A stretch of DNA of 64,000 nucleotides from Rotaria socialis (GCA_905331475.1 CAJNYU010000027.1:434001-498000); one strand, 5' to 3'; positions 24,107 through 36,861 are shown, counted from the stretch's first letter. Numbers and translations: made by a program. The notes: a model not told the origin generated them from the sequence alone.

Positions 24107-26141
24107 CTATACCCTTTTCAAGGGTGTAATTCTATCTAATAAAAGGCTAAGTGTGTTCTGTATATGATGTACTGTTTGATTTACAGCATCAAGCTTTTCA
24201 TCAACGCTGTCTATCTTTCGTTTCATTGTATTCATCTGTTCCAGGGATTGATCCAATACAGTACTTGTATCACGTTGAATCATCAGTAATTCGGGTAGAC
24301 CGGTAATATGATTATCATTTAATTTCCGTTGTTTCTTTTTAATATATTTAATGCCATCTATCGATTTGAAGAATGCTTGTTGTGATTGAATATACTCAAT
24401 TGAATTGTATTTATGAATTTTCGTAAGACGCCACATTTTCCACGCATTTATAATAATATTCGCTGCTTGATGTTTCTGCGCTTTGGCTAATTCACAGTTC
24501 AAAACAAAATTATGAACATATCTTTCCCATCGGGACAAAATAAGTTTTTGAGAGACAACAGCAATCAGAAGAGCACTGACCAAAATACCAATGATACTTG
24601 CAATAGTAGCCACACCTAATTATTTTAATAATTCAAATGATCATTAATTAGTAGTTTTAATTATGAAAATTAGATATAATATAAATTAGGTTTGCTTTAA
24701 AGAAGCATTGACTACATTTGTTAAGCGAAACGTTCTTCTTTCATATTTTTTTGGCGTCTAAATCATGATTCGAAAAATATTGTTCAAACAGTGTCTATTC
24801 TTGCGACTATAGATAAATGATTATAAATGTAAAATCACAATTAATCGAATGTAGTTTTTAATTAAAGAACTATCACAAAAAAATAACTTATTTGTGAATA
24901 AAATTTAACTTACTTCGCCCACAATACGTAGCAGGTGTTACATCACCATAACCTGTAAGCAAGAACTAACTTGTTCTTTTTCTCTGTTCTTTATCAGATT
25001 TCAATTCGATACTTACCTACAGTAGTAAATGTTACAATAAATAGCCACATAGCAGCAAAAATCGATATATGTTCATTCTCTGATATCATATCACATGCAC
25101 GCAATGACCAACTTCCAATAAGAAAAACCATTGTACAAAATATAACTAAACAACGTATTGGCCATTGTTGAAAATAAGTTTTAATAACGAAGATGAAATC
25201 AAGAGATATTTTGTTTAGATAACCAAGCGATTGTAGTGATGTATCACGAACCAAACGTGAATGAAATGTGATGTAACGACAGCATAGATATAGACGGCCA
25301 AACACTATCGAAATACATATCAATTATTTATCATTTCTTAGAAGAAAAGTAAACAATAGACTTACTTGGCAAACCAAGTGCAACATCAACAGGTACATAT
25401 GTTAAGGCAATTGGTATTGCTGTAGACTGGTAGTTTTTTGTTGAATTTGCGATATTTCTTTCATCGTGTGAATATTGACCAATGGGAAAATGTCGAGGAA
25501 TAGGATGAATACTACAGATCACTATTTCTAACATAATAGAAAGCAGTCTTTTGCCTGTTAATCCAACACGCCAATGTTCAATGGAATTATTAACACAATA
25601 GAGATTAATTTCGTAATAATGATAGTAGAGAACAAGACCAATAAGAACCATACTCGAAATTGTAATTGTCAATTTGAGAAGCCAAGTAGAGATTGTCTCG
25701 TGATGATCGAAACGCGCAAAAGTTATTTCATTATCAATAATCATAAGAATGATACCCAAAAAACCAAGAGCACACATAATATCATTTACTTGACGACTAT
25801 AGCGACAAAAAATTGCACTATATCAACACTAAAATATTTTCTCACCATTTTGCATGCAACTTTTTTCGTCTACTTAGTCGATAGCTCACCAATTCCATGG
25901 ATAAAATTTTGCCAGATCTTCTTTTCTGCATAGATTTCTGACGCAATTTATTCTCACTTATTGTCTCATTACTTTGTTTTGATGATCGTCGAGAATGAAG
26001 AGATAGTTGTGAAATATGCCTCGAGATTATTGACACGGACTTTACTGGTACTTTATGTGAACATTCGATGTGATTAGTATTTGGCTGATCGTCTGAAACT
26101 GGAAAGTTCAACACTGTCGATCTATGTTCCACTGAAGTCAT
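24107..26141 (-). CDS. Small-conductance Ca2+-activated K+ channel (SK/KCNN type)
   Basis: Five exons read on the minus strand: about 25845-26141, 25370-25780, 25018-25310, a small exon near 24914-24953 and 24107-24614. The N-terminus is Ser-rich and cytosolic. Six TM segments follow, including IVICSIHPIP (cf. the SK S3 signature) and FGRLYLCCRYITFHSRL (S4). The pore reads FTTVGYGDVTPATYCGR. S6 is followed by a calmodulin-binding region (ELAKAQKHQAANIIINAWKM through KKQRKLND) and a C-terminal coiled coil (MNTMKRKIDSVDEKLDAVN). SK channels open when Ca2+-calmodulin binds and hyperpolarise neurons or muscle. The selectivity filter is followed by VTP rather than the usual SK MVP. About 500 aa, which suits the family. 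Confidence 0.92.
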
Positions 26142-29100
26142 TGTAGATTATTATAATCTCATAAATTCAATTATAAACTTAACGCATATCGGCTGAACAA
26201 CTATTATACATCTATCAATAATTGTTGACGATAATGAGATAATGAAAAGAAAATTATTTGTGGAATCACAAATATTAATGTTGAAGATTTCGAAAATTAT
26301 ATTCTAAAATAAAAAATAGAAAGCTATTTTAACTGGTTGAGAACCGAAGTGATAGAATGTGCCAGCCAGCGCTCAAACAACAATCGAACGCATTCTAAAT
26401 ATCACCTGGCTCTTTTTCAGCATCTTATTTCTACAAAAAAAAGACGAAAAACATAAAAAAATATGTAGAACATGGTCCCTTGCCGTTTACGTGTTTACAC
26501 AGAAAAATCCAATCGTTCTTACAAACGATGCAATACAAAAATCAAGAACAAACAATGAACAATCATATTGTGTGCACATTCAGTAGGGTATTCAAATATA
26601 TGCACGGTATTTTCCCTCTGCACGTGAATGGAAAAGTTTTGGTTGATACAGCGACTTTTCAAAGCATTTATTCACGTAAACATTTCTATAACAATTTTAT
26701 TCATAATATAATCCATAAAAGATCGAAACATATTCTAGTTCAAGTTTCATCACTACCCTTTTTTGCATTTCAGCCTTTTATTTCGATCTATTTAGAAGAG
26801 CTTTTTCATTGGAAAATAATTCATTTTAATTTTAATCAACATCACTACAACTAAATAATAAAGAAAATTTGTATCATCGATCTGTACTTTTCATTTATAT
26901 CCAACTTTACCCTTATTGAATATACCAAAGTTCATTAGTTGCTCTTCCGATTTAGTACAAAAGTAAAAGCATCGAGTTTAACAACAAGTTGAAAAACAAA
27001 ACGTCTGAAACGTACGCGGAAACAGTTTCTCTTCAACTATCAAATAGTTTCTTTTAAATTTAACAGATTTTTATTTCATGTGGGTAAAGTGCGAAAAAAT
27101 AAATATTTACACAAAACATTTTTTTTTTGTAACAGTAACTAGTTATTCCTTTCGAAAATATTTGAGAAAAAATTTGTGTATTAAACTATTTAACACAATT
27201 ATTCGATACATATATTTACAAGACTCAACGATTAATCCGAACACCACAGTCTAGTAAGCGACAGGCCAAACCCCTAACTTAGATTCGATACGACTGGCAT
27301 TCTGTCTGTTGAGATACACTGTCCTACGAATAAGTTTGACCATGGTCACTTATTTCGATAGTAAAAAAAAGCGAAATCTCGTCATATTATATGACGAATG
27401 AAAGTTAATTTTATCTTTGATACTCATTAAACTAGCTTGTTTAATTCTAATACAGATAGTTCTACTTTATACGCAATTGCAAAATAACAGTCTATTCAAT
27501 TTCATGGCTATTGGAATATGTAAATCTTTGTCAAAACACAGACAAGAACATTTGGATAGATCAAATAAAAGCCGAAAACGAAATAAGTTGATGATCCATG
27601 AGTAATACTAATATTAAAGTGTAACGACTATGCATGTCACTATCAACGTATAAAATGTTGTTTTGCTTTAAGAAATTTCTCGTCTAAATCTGTAAAAATC
27701 GTGATAAATAGAATTGAAATTTTATCATTTGTAAAACTTTGATCGACCAGTTTAAGTATACGATTTGCCAACTTTTGCATCCTTCACATTGCATAAAGAT
27801 TGATCCATTGCCGACGAATAGTAAAATACTGTCTTAAAAATTCGTGTCAATAACAAAACCATAGCATGATCATTTTGAAATTTGAAATCTTTGACAGTTC
27901 TGTTAGTCTCTAAAGAAGCTTGAAATTGATTTTGATTATGCAAAAGTTCTAACTACTCTATGTATTTAAATTATGTAGCTATTCGATAGTGCCATAATGA
28001 ATCTGCACTCATAATACAATAGTATTGTAAGTATTTTGATTCGATCAAAATCTTGCGTTAAGTATCTGATAAAGTACATTTATCAAGCTAAGCGAAAGTT
28101 ACTGCCAATCTATCAGATAATTGATTGCAAAAGATTCGTCATTCTGTTTGATTTAATTCCGCTGGCGTAAGATGGCACCTGATGTTAGTTATTAAGTTGA
28201 TTTACATCCGCTTTTCTCAAAAAAGAAATTCAATTGGTTTCTTTTGATAAAGATTAATTTGATTGCAATGGAAAATGTCGAAAGTAAGATGAGGTTGACG
28301 ATGACAATATAAAAGTGAGGGTCGTCGATTTCGACCAAATTCAAGATAGTTGAAATGAAATTGCAGTAGTTTTATTGTATACGTATTCAGAACGAATTCA
28401 CTTATTTGCACGAGTTAATGTTGAAAGATTCACGAAGATAGACTTTCTTGGTACGGTCAGATGTGCTCAATGAACGTAAACTTTTCTGTAGATTAGATCA
28501 TAAATTCAACACCTAGTTTATTCGTCATCCTGTTGGTATGTTGATTGAGTCTTACTTTTCACGCATAATAAACGAAATGAAAATACCACTCTAGCAGAGA
28601 TGGGCAAGTCAAGTTGAGTCCAGTCATATTTGACGGACTTGACTTGCCCATCTCTGCACTCTAGAATGCCAAACTAATAAATTGGACTTAGAAACTCGGC
28701 CATCGTCACGATATACTTCGTTCAAGTGTGCTATGGCTTGTATTCTATTCAGCTGATAAAAATGTACTAATAGAACAAGTACAACCCCAGAAAAAAAACT
28801 ACTGATAAGCACAAGCTAAATTCAACGTATGAAAGATATGCATTGCGGCAAGTGAAATAAATTATCAACGAATGAGAAGAAAGCTTCATCGAAAGATCGG
28901 TATCATGACACGTTGTTTGTTGTTGTTGCACATCGAATTTCTCGCACAATAAGTCGTGTTGATCGTTGCTGATGCATTATTCGATCGAAACGTACATAGA
29001 CATGCACATTTATACGTGTTTATGTATTTAGTTTTGTCAAATTTTCTCATTTTAAGGAGGGCCATGTTTTGTTTTAGTCGACATGCTTAATCTATTCGAT

Positions 29101-29553
29101 TTTTTTACGGCAACTATTGTTTATCTCAAATGTAAATGCAGCATGCTTAGATGATTGCTTATAATTTAGAATTAGGCCATTGATTATTCATCGCATTTGA
29201 TCAATACGTTTTCATTGAACAAGCTCGTATTAGCTTGTTGTAGATCTTCAGCACGTTGAGATTGAGCATGAAGATTTCATAAAAAGTGCCCGTTCTCAAT
29301 TTCGATAATCCCAAGCAAGAAGCAAACACTATTGTCTGTAATGAAGACAAAATCTTTGTTAAATACTCAAATATAGTCTTGATAATCCTATAATTGGTTA
29401 TAGTATAAGGTAGAAGGCATTTCAAATTTTCTTTATTTAAAATAAAAATTTGTTCTAAATGAATGAAATGTTATGAAGAAAACTTTTGTCTTGTTATCAA
29501 CTGCTTCGTTAACATCTATATCACATTGTCTACATTATCATTGCTAGATTATT
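26142..29553. other. Long intergenic region
   Basis: About 3.4 kb without a recognised gene. It includes the hAT MITE at 28595-28656. Open frames at 26359-26854, 27417-27605 and 27752-27943 lack recognisable domains and are not called. Confidence 0.5.
28587..28664. mobile_element. 62-bp hAT-type MITE with 8-bp target duplication
   Basis: The element 28595-28656 is almost only its terminal inverted repeats: CAGAGATGGGCAAGTCAAGT at the left and its exact reverse complement at the right, joined by a 22-bp loop. CACTCTAG (28587-28594) is repeated exactly at 28657-28664, the 8-bp duplication expected of hAT transposition. CAG...CTG ends also fit hAT. The perfect TIR and duplication indicate a recent insertion. 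No transposase lies in the window. Confidence 0.93.
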
Positions 29554-30525
29554 ATGTTTCTTATTACTATTTTTATCATAATATTTTATTTGGTTTATCA
29601 TTTATACCAACATATTTTTCGAACAAATTCCGTCAATTCGAACGATAAATATATTCTTGTTACTGGGTGTGACTCAGGGATCGGTCATGCACTAGCAATA
29701 GAACTCGACCAACAAGGTTTTAACATCTTTGCTGGTGTTCTTATTCAGGATAATGCAGTCTTATTGAAAAAACAACTTTCATCGAAAGCTACTGTATTTC
29801 GTCTTGATATTACCAAACCAGAAGATATTGATACTGCCTACAGTTTAGTCAAAAATACGACAAACAATTTATATGCAATTGTCAATAACGCAGGCATTCT
29901 AACACACGGTTGTATCGATTGGACGTCAATGGAAACTATGCGAAAAGTCATGAATGTGAACTTCTTTGGGCATGTCGCTATGACGAAGAAATTTTTATCT
30001 CTACTTATTTCTAAATCTGACTCTCGTGTAATTAATGTAGTTTCTGCAGCTGGATTCTTTTCTTTTCCTAATACATCGGCATATTCAGCATCAAAATATG
30101 CATTAAAATCATTCTCAGATTGTCTTCGTCGTGAAATGGCTCCATGGAATTTACATGTTAGTGTAATTGAACCAGGCGCATTACGAACACCCATGATGGA
30201 AGGCTACGAAAACACCTTGAGAAATATATGGAATGGACTTTCAATCGATGTACAAGAACGTTGGGGAATCAATTATTTAAATAATATTATTACAACAGCA
30301 ACGAATAGTCGATTTATGATAAATGCTGATAATCCTTCTAGAGTTGTAGGAGCTATTAAGCATGCGGTGATGAATCATAAGCCTCATAGTCATTATCGAC
30401 CAGGTTGGCAAGGGAAAGTTATTTTTTACATCTTATATCTATCACCTGTATGGCTCAGTGATAAATTATTAGCCAAAGCCTTAAATTTTGTGCCTAGTGG
30501 TGTGCAACATCAACTTTTGGACTAA
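29554..30525 (+). CDS. Membrane-anchored short-chain dehydrogenase (SDR9C/RDH-like)
   Basis: Intronless, 323 aa. An N-terminal hydrophobic anchor (about 2-20) is followed by a Rossmann fold with TGCDSGIG (NAD(P)-binding) near residue 38 and NNAG near 112. Catalytic Ser is in VVSAAGFFSF and the YSASK active site is near 178. After it comes the IEPGALRTPM loop typical of the retinol/17-beta-hydroxysteroid dehydrogenase group (RDH/HSD17B6). The C-terminal hydrophobic stretch (IFYILYLSPVWLSDKLLAK) also suits this group. It probably oxidises or reduces retinoid, steroid or related lipids at the ER; the substrate is not predictable. The start at 29554 begins directly with the anchor. Confidence 0.92.
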   Translation: MFLITIFIIIFYLVYHLYQHIFRTNSVNSNDKYILVTGCDSGIGHALAIELDQQGFNIFAGVLIQDNAVLLKKQLSSKATVFRLDITKPEDIDTAYSLVKNTTNNLYAIVNNAGILTHGCIDWTSMETMRKVMNVNFFGHVAMTKKFLSLLISKSDSRVINVVSAAGFFSFPNTSAYSASKYALKSFSDCLRREMAPWNLHVSVIEPGALRTPMMEGYENTLRNIWNGLSIDVQERWGINYLNNIITTATNSRFMINADNPSRVVGAIKHAVMNHKPHSHYRPGWQGKVIFYILYLSPVWLSDKLLAKALNFVPSGVQHQLLD

Positions 30526-32171
30526 AATCACACTAATGTCACAATGATATTAGATGTTTTCTATCGAAAAAAGAGTTATTTGTCTTCGATATACAAGTTT
30601 TTAATGTCGATTAACTCTAACGATACTCTTGCTATTTTTTTCCAGAGAACATTTTTTATGGTAGTAAAAATCAAATGAAAATTTTCAGTCATCCTAGTCT
30701 ATCAATTCGTAATGCTTTATCAATAATTCTCATCATCTAATTCAAAATTTTCATCAGTAACAGTAAACTGTCGGTTCAATAGATGGCTTCCTACTGTCAA
30801 TTCGAGGTGTATTTTTCTTTTGTCATTTTAAACTCTTTTAGTTGATGTGTGCTTTTTTTTAAAAATATCTCACTTCGCCAATCCAACAATTGCGATTGAT
30901 TGATGTTGTGGGTGTACATGTGTTTAGATTTAACTGTGCTAGTGTAGTAAGTTTGGTAATAGAAGTTTCAGACTTTGTTTGTGCTCTGGAAAGTCTTGAA
31001 TCAGTGTAGATTTTCGTTCACCTAGAAATGCATGATGAATTATTTAAAAAACAGACAAAATCTTACTAAGGATATGAAGCTGTTTTCTCTCTCTAGCAAC
31101 ACGCATACTTTATTTTATCTTCATCTCGAATGAAGAATTTTGTCAAAACTATCATTACATTATAAATCATATTTTTAGTTCGCCTGTCGATGATGTTTAA
31201 ATTTTCAATAGATGGTGCTCTGTGCTCGTGATATTTCTATTAGTCCCTCCATAAAATACCATTAGGGGAATTTACCTTATTTTTTTTCTTCGAATCTGAT
31301 CTGATACTAGTATGATTGAGAAAAAATTTCTTTTACATGAAAGAATAATGTATTCTTAATGTTATTCAATCGAAAGACTTTGAAACTCAATAATATACAT
31401 ATATATATATTGTCAATCTGAAGATATCCAGCGACCGTTTTTATTTGTCATGTCAAGTAAACAGTCATAGATATCAATCATTATTTTACTTTTTGCCGGT
31501 AGGCATGATCTTATTACAAAATTTAAAGAAATGAAACGAAAATTTGTTTTCAAATTATATTTAGTGTTAACTTGACATCATAAACTATTCTAATATGAAA
31601 AATCATCCACCATGCAAAGATTGTCTATGATCAACATTTTCTTTCTCGATTTGTAAAGAAAATTACAAAGAATGTTTCTTTTCTTGATCATATCATGAAC
31701 ATGGAAACTGAATTTAAAATATTAATTATTATCTGTCGAATTACATATAGCTACTGTATTGCAACCGATTATAAATTGTGATTAAGTCGTATGGAATCAT
31801 TCCATGTAACGATTTAATCTAAAATATTAATGACTATCGACATTATTTTCATTTTATTTGTATTGAAAAAAATGGCTTAAGATTAAACAATAACCGTATT
31901 GCCCGCATCGTAGAAATAATTGTAAATTCATTATGAACAAAGTAAATTATGATTCGTCTCATATTTTTCAATTATTTACCTATTTTTTTTGTGTTATCGA
32001 CTTATAATCGATATGTATCGAATCTTAAAAAATTAGTCAGACACGAATAAATTCGACTTTTCTCTAATTAGTTCTATGATAGACGTTTTTAGCCGTCAAT
32101 AGAAAACTTTTTTCTCTTTATCGAGTTAGATATGTATTTATCAATACTATAAAATATTTTAGATACGTTTA
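30526..32171. other. Intergenic region
   Basis: About 1.65 kb of AT-rich sequence with a short (AT)n near 31398-31412. Just upstream of the next start, TATTTTAG|ATACGTTTAATG resembles a splice acceptor nine bases before an ATG and may be a spliced-leader trans-splice site. Confidence 0.4.
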
Positions 32172-34499
32172 ATGGATTCACTTTGTGAATGGTGTGCTAA
32201 TCAACCAGCTGATAGCCGAGTAACAAATAATTGTCAACACAAGTTATGTTGTAAATGTATTATTGATGATAGAACATGTCAATCGAACTGTCCAATGTGT
32301 TGGTATACGAATGGATCAAAATTTATAAGTAACAATAAAATTTGTGGTGGTAAGCAAACAAAGAGGATTTCTAGAACATATCGCACCAGAACTGGGCAGA
32401 ATACTTGAAGTACGCGCACTCAGATGGTCAGTACTCGTAAACATACAAAAAACTCCTATCTTTAACCATTTAATAATATGCACGATTTGTATTGAAAAAT
32501 GATTCTGTCTGCGCTCTGTTGAAAACTGAAATCAATCACTGATGACTTCTTTTCAATCGATACTATAATACATTTCGATATTTGAACCAAAACTGGCAGT
32601 GAGTAGATTTTCGAAAAAGGAAATGGCCTAACTAAATATGCATATTTCGGAAACTACATGGATGAAAAAGAGAAATTACTGCTAGTGCATTTACATCACA
32701 AGGGAAATTTGGCAAATCTCCAAACTACCATAACATAGGAAGAGAACTTTTTTAACAAATTTCCTGGAAATTTTGGTAAATACGAAAATTTCTATATTCA
32801 TACTGTATAGGTATAAGAATAAATATGTATATAGATTTAAAGACCCTACCCTCAAGAATGAGAAGAATTTCTGTATTGATCGTAATGTCCAGGTAATTAC
32901 CAAAATTACTAGAAAATCTATTTCCTTTTGTGTACTAATTTGCTTTCATATTATGAGTTATTTCCGAAATTAACGGGAAATTTATCTTTGTATACGAAAC
33001 AAGTTTCGGAAATTCCAGGAAATTTTTGTTGACACTCTTGTATGTCGTTTAATAGTGATGGAGAAATTTGTTATTTTTGAAAATTTAATTTTTCGGAAAT
33101 CTGAACATATCTCAATTCTTACAGTGATTCATTTGAGATATATAGTTAATGAATAAAATTAATAAACTGTAATATTAGTATGTTGTAGTGGAATCAAGGT
33201 TGGTGATAAAAGTTTTCACTGTAAGGAAGGTGAACATGGCCACTGTTCTGAATGTTATGAGAATGGTTGTATATTATGTCAATTCCGTAAAACAAACTTG
33301 TGGAATGGTGTGTATCGTACTCTTGGGGCGAATTCTCAACAAGTGTTATATACATGTCATACATGGGAAACGAAATATGAAGATTTCAAACAATCAACGA
33401 TGAACAGTAAAATGGCATTGGATAGAGACGATCCGTCACCTATGGAAGTTGACGACAAAGAATACTGTATTTCAGGTTAGTTCTCTTTAAAATAGTTCGT
33501 AAAAATAATTGATAGTAAGAAGTTCTTTTTTTTCTTTCTTGTTCTTCCAACTTACATGAAAGATTGTCATGAGATGAGTCATCAGATATTTTGTTTTTCT
33601 CCTTGAAATTAAAACAAAACATTTCGATATAACGTATAAGATGGGTGAGACAAAACTTTTCAAATAATAAGTTTTCATTTTTTAGCTTTGTCGATCGAAA
33701 TAAAAAGAAAAATCACAGTTTTATTTCCAAATAGGTCAATATCTATCACAAGAGCATACAAAGAAATCTTCAACAAATGAAGAAGTTGGTGATTGTATGA
33801 TATGTCTAGAAAAGCTGGGTTCATCATATCATAAACTTGATGTATGTGGTCATCTTTTTCATAAATCATGTATTAATCAGTGGTTTCAATCTAATGGAAA
33901 ACAATCTTGTCCCAATTGTGGATATGTCTATGGTATTAGCAAAGGTATGATATCAATACATAAATAAAAACAAAAAATGTTACTGCATTAATTACTATTA
34001 TTTAGGTCCTCAGCCTTCTAATGGTCAAATGATATGCAAATTACTTCCAATACCTTTACCTGGATTTGAAAATGAAAAATATGGATCTCATGAAGCACCA
34101 ACAATTGAAATAACTTATAGATTTCCACCGGGTATTCAAGGTCCTCTTAATCCAAATCCAGGCAGTCATTTCAGTGGAACAACACGTACAGCTTATTTGC
34201 CAAATAGCAAAGAAGGAAAAGACGTATTAAAATTATTAAAAAAAGCATTTGATGATCAACATATATTTACAATAGGAAGATCATCAACAAGTGGTCAGGA
34301 CAATGTTATCACTTGGAATGATATTCATCATAAAACAAGTATTCATGGTGGACCTGATCGGTAAAAAGAAAAGCAATTCATCTGTATGGTCTCATTACAA
34401 TTCTTAATTGTATTCTTTTTCTTTTTTAGGTTTGGTTATCCAGATCCAACATATTTATTTCGTGTTCGTCAAGAACTTTCCGATAAAGGATACAAATAA
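32172..34499 (+). CDS. Deltex-family E3 ubiquitin ligase (RING + DTC domain)
   Basis: Five exons: 32172-32349, 33179-33475, 33735-33944, 34006-34360, 34430-34499, frame consistent. The N-terminus is cysteine-rich (MDSLCEWCANQPAD; C-x2-C pairs; CCKC; HCKEGEHGHCSEC), apparently one or two zinc-binding modules instead of the WWE domains of classical Deltex. A RING follows: CMICLEKLG, CGHLFHKSCI, SCPNCGYVYG. Then comes the Deltex C-terminal domain: FPPGIQGPLNPNPG, GTTRTAYLPNSKEGKDVL, FTIGRSSTSGQDNVITWNDI, HHKTSIHGGP, FGYPDPTYL. The DTC binds ADP-ribose/NAD+ and lets DTX ligases modify ADP-ribosylated targets. Family roles include Notch trafficking (DTX1/2/4) and DNA damage (DTX3L). It is closest in layout to DTX3/DTX3L. 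Its stop is 125 bp from the cyclin C start. Confidence 0.93.
32690..33060. repeat. Field of GGAAATTT / AAATTTCC words in Deltex intron 1
   Basis: The 829-bp first intron repeats one word in both orientations: GGAAATTT at 32703, the palindrome AAATTTCCTGGAAATTTT at 32757, TTTCCGAAATTAACGGGAAA at 32961, and CGGAAATTCCAGGAAATTT near 33007. The same TTCCNGGAA core recurs at 48.2-48.5 kb. No clear terminal ends are visible here. Confidence 0.5.
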
Positions 34500-34624
34500 T
34501 CTTTGTTTTTTTTCTCTATTAGCATTTTTATTTTTTTCTTCGTAAATATAAAATAAAACTTGAATTGTGATATACATTAATAACTGGAAACAAAATATGT
34601 AAAGAATGATTGTTTTAGATAGTA

Positions 34625-36656
34625 ATGGCTGCATCCTATTGGAAAAGTTCACAATTTGAGCAATGGCTATTTGATCGTCAAGAATTAATGTCATTTCGTC
34701 TGCGTGATATATCATCGTGGTCAACAAATAATAATTCATCATTAATAACAGAAGATGATTATTCAAAAATACTTATTTTTTATTCAAATATAATTCAACA
34801 TATAGGTGAACAATATAAAGTTCGTCAACAAGTTATAGCGACAGCAATCGTGTATTTAAAAAGATTTTATGCAAGATATCCATTAAAAAGTATTGATCCA
34901 TGGCTACTTTGCCCAACTTGTTTATTTCTTGCTGCTAAAGTTGAAGAATTTTCTACACTCAATCATCAACGAGTTTGTAATGCAGCTGCAACGACTTATA
35001 AAAAATATGCACATTTATTAGGTAAGATTTTAAGAAATAATTAAGACATTTTATTTAAAAATATATTAGTAATATGAATAGCGAAGTACACAAGTACAAA
35101 CTTATATTAACTGAAATTAAAAAATGATTTAAAATCATCATTGAATAAAGATATCAAAGAAGAAAAAAAAAGAAAAAAAGAAATCAGTTTTATTTTTTCA
35201 AATAAATATTTATTTAAAGTTAAAAGAATACTTTTCTATTAATTTTGTTTTTATAATTTAGTAAAATAAGATTTTATTCCAATAAAAATAGAAATCATCA
35301 GAGTGGTCAAAGTCGTGAGATCTATAGGTGAGACCCAATTCGATTTTGAGAATCGTTCGTAGACTCCAAATTAATGTTTAATCGACACAATAGTTTTTAT
35401 GAAATGTTTTTTGTTCTTTTTCTTTGACGTAGAAAAGAAATTATCTTTTATGCTTCATCTAACAAACAATAAAATTACATTTTTTTCTTCATGTTGTAAT
35501 CGGAAAGATCAATTAAAATTTTCTAAACACAAGTCTTAACATTTAATTTCACGGATAATACAGTTCTGAATAAAAAAGAAAGTTAAACACTAATTACTTC
35601 TGCATATTGTCTTATCTTTAATTATTTTACCAGAGATGAACTTATTTTGTCAAATATTCTTTTTCTTCTTCTAATTATCATTCATTGATATATATATATA
35701 TATTGAAAGCCACAGTTGAGTACAATTATTACAAAGAATATTATACTTTTGCATTCAATTGAATATTAAAATCTAATCTGTAATGATAATTAAGACCAGA
35801 ATAACTGTTAAATTTAATTCAACATAGAATTTTAAGATTCAAATAATTAAAAAAGTAAAATATTTTCTTTTTTCATGTTCTTATTTATCAATTGGTGACA
35901 ATTATCTTGATAAAATTATTATGAATACAACTTGTTATGTATTTTTTCAAGACTATTTCTTTCATTTCAATCGGAACACTAACAAAAGGAAACAATAATA
36001 ATCATATGATCGATTCGCGTTAACGAAAAACTATTTATTCTAATTTGTTTCTGTTTATTTCAGGTGGCCCAGGAGAATATCCGTATCTAATAAAACATAT
36101 TCTTGAATGTGAATTTTATTTACTTGAAATAATGGATTGTTGTTTAATAATCTATCATCCATATCGTTCATTGGACATGTATACACGAGAATTTCAAATT
36201 GATCAACAATTATTTGAAGCAGCATGGCGTATTATAAATGATTCATTAAAAACAGATGCTCCACTTTTATATCCACCTTATGAGGTTGCACTTGCTTGTC
36301 TTTTACTTGCAGCAACATATCGCGATAAAATGGCAATACTTAAACAATATATGATTGATGCACAAATTGATGTTGAAAGAGTTTATGAAGTTGTTAAACT
36401 TTTACTTAAATATTATGAATTAATGACAACATATGATGCTGATCCGCCAAACGATGGAAAACAAATCAAAGAGCTTTTGTCGAAAATTCCAAAACCTAAA
36501 ATAATTCCTAATGAATCATCGCGTCCATCATCACAACCCAATGAACAACAAATCCAGGGAACTATTGGACAACAAAATAATAACAACAATACTACTACTA
36601 CTGCTACTACAAATAATAATAACAATAATAATAACAACAACAACAACAACAACAAC

Positions 36657-36689
<33 letters not shown>

Positions 36690-36692
36690 TGA
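34625..36692 (+). CDS. CCNC: Cyclin C (Mediator kinase module)
   Basis: Exons 34625-35021 and 36064-36692, with a 1,042-bp intron. About 341 aa. It opens with the cyclin C hallmark MAASYWKSSQFEQWLFDRQ. The first cyclin box contains VRQQVIATAIVYLKRFYAR and LCPTCLFLAAKVEEF; after the intron ILECEFYLLEIMDCCLIIYH and the second box YPPYEVALACLLLAA follow. Cyclin C activates CDK8/19 in Mediator. The C-terminal tail beyond the fold is low complexity: Gln/Ser/Pro, then Thr-rich, then 26 consecutive Asn encoded by AAT/AAC up to the stop. The start lies just after TTGTTTTAG|ATAGTA, a possible trans-splice acceptor. It sits between the Deltex and VPS54 genes. Confidence 0.96.
36612..36689 (+). repeat. 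Asn-codon microsatellite in CCNC
   Basis: 26 AAT/AAC codons in a row directly before the stop; probably length-variable by replication slippage. Confidence 0.9.
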
Positions 36693-36861
36693 CATATGAA
36701 GAAAAACTCAGATAGAAAAATCAAATATTGATTTTGTTTTGTTTCTTTTTATAAAAGAGAAAAAAAGGAAATTTTGAATAAATAAATGTTACTTAGTCAT
36801 TGTATATTGTACTTTAGATTATTTCTCTTATATCTTAATCAATGTCATGGTTACTTAAACA

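Noticed and set aside
26359..26854. Overlapping plus-strand open frames
   Set aside because: No domain, no clear splice structure and two competing frames; likely chance.
27236..27345. tRNA-like or SINE-like stretch on the minus strand
   Set aside because: Only a weak B-box resemblance (ATCGAATC); no foldable arms or terminal signals.
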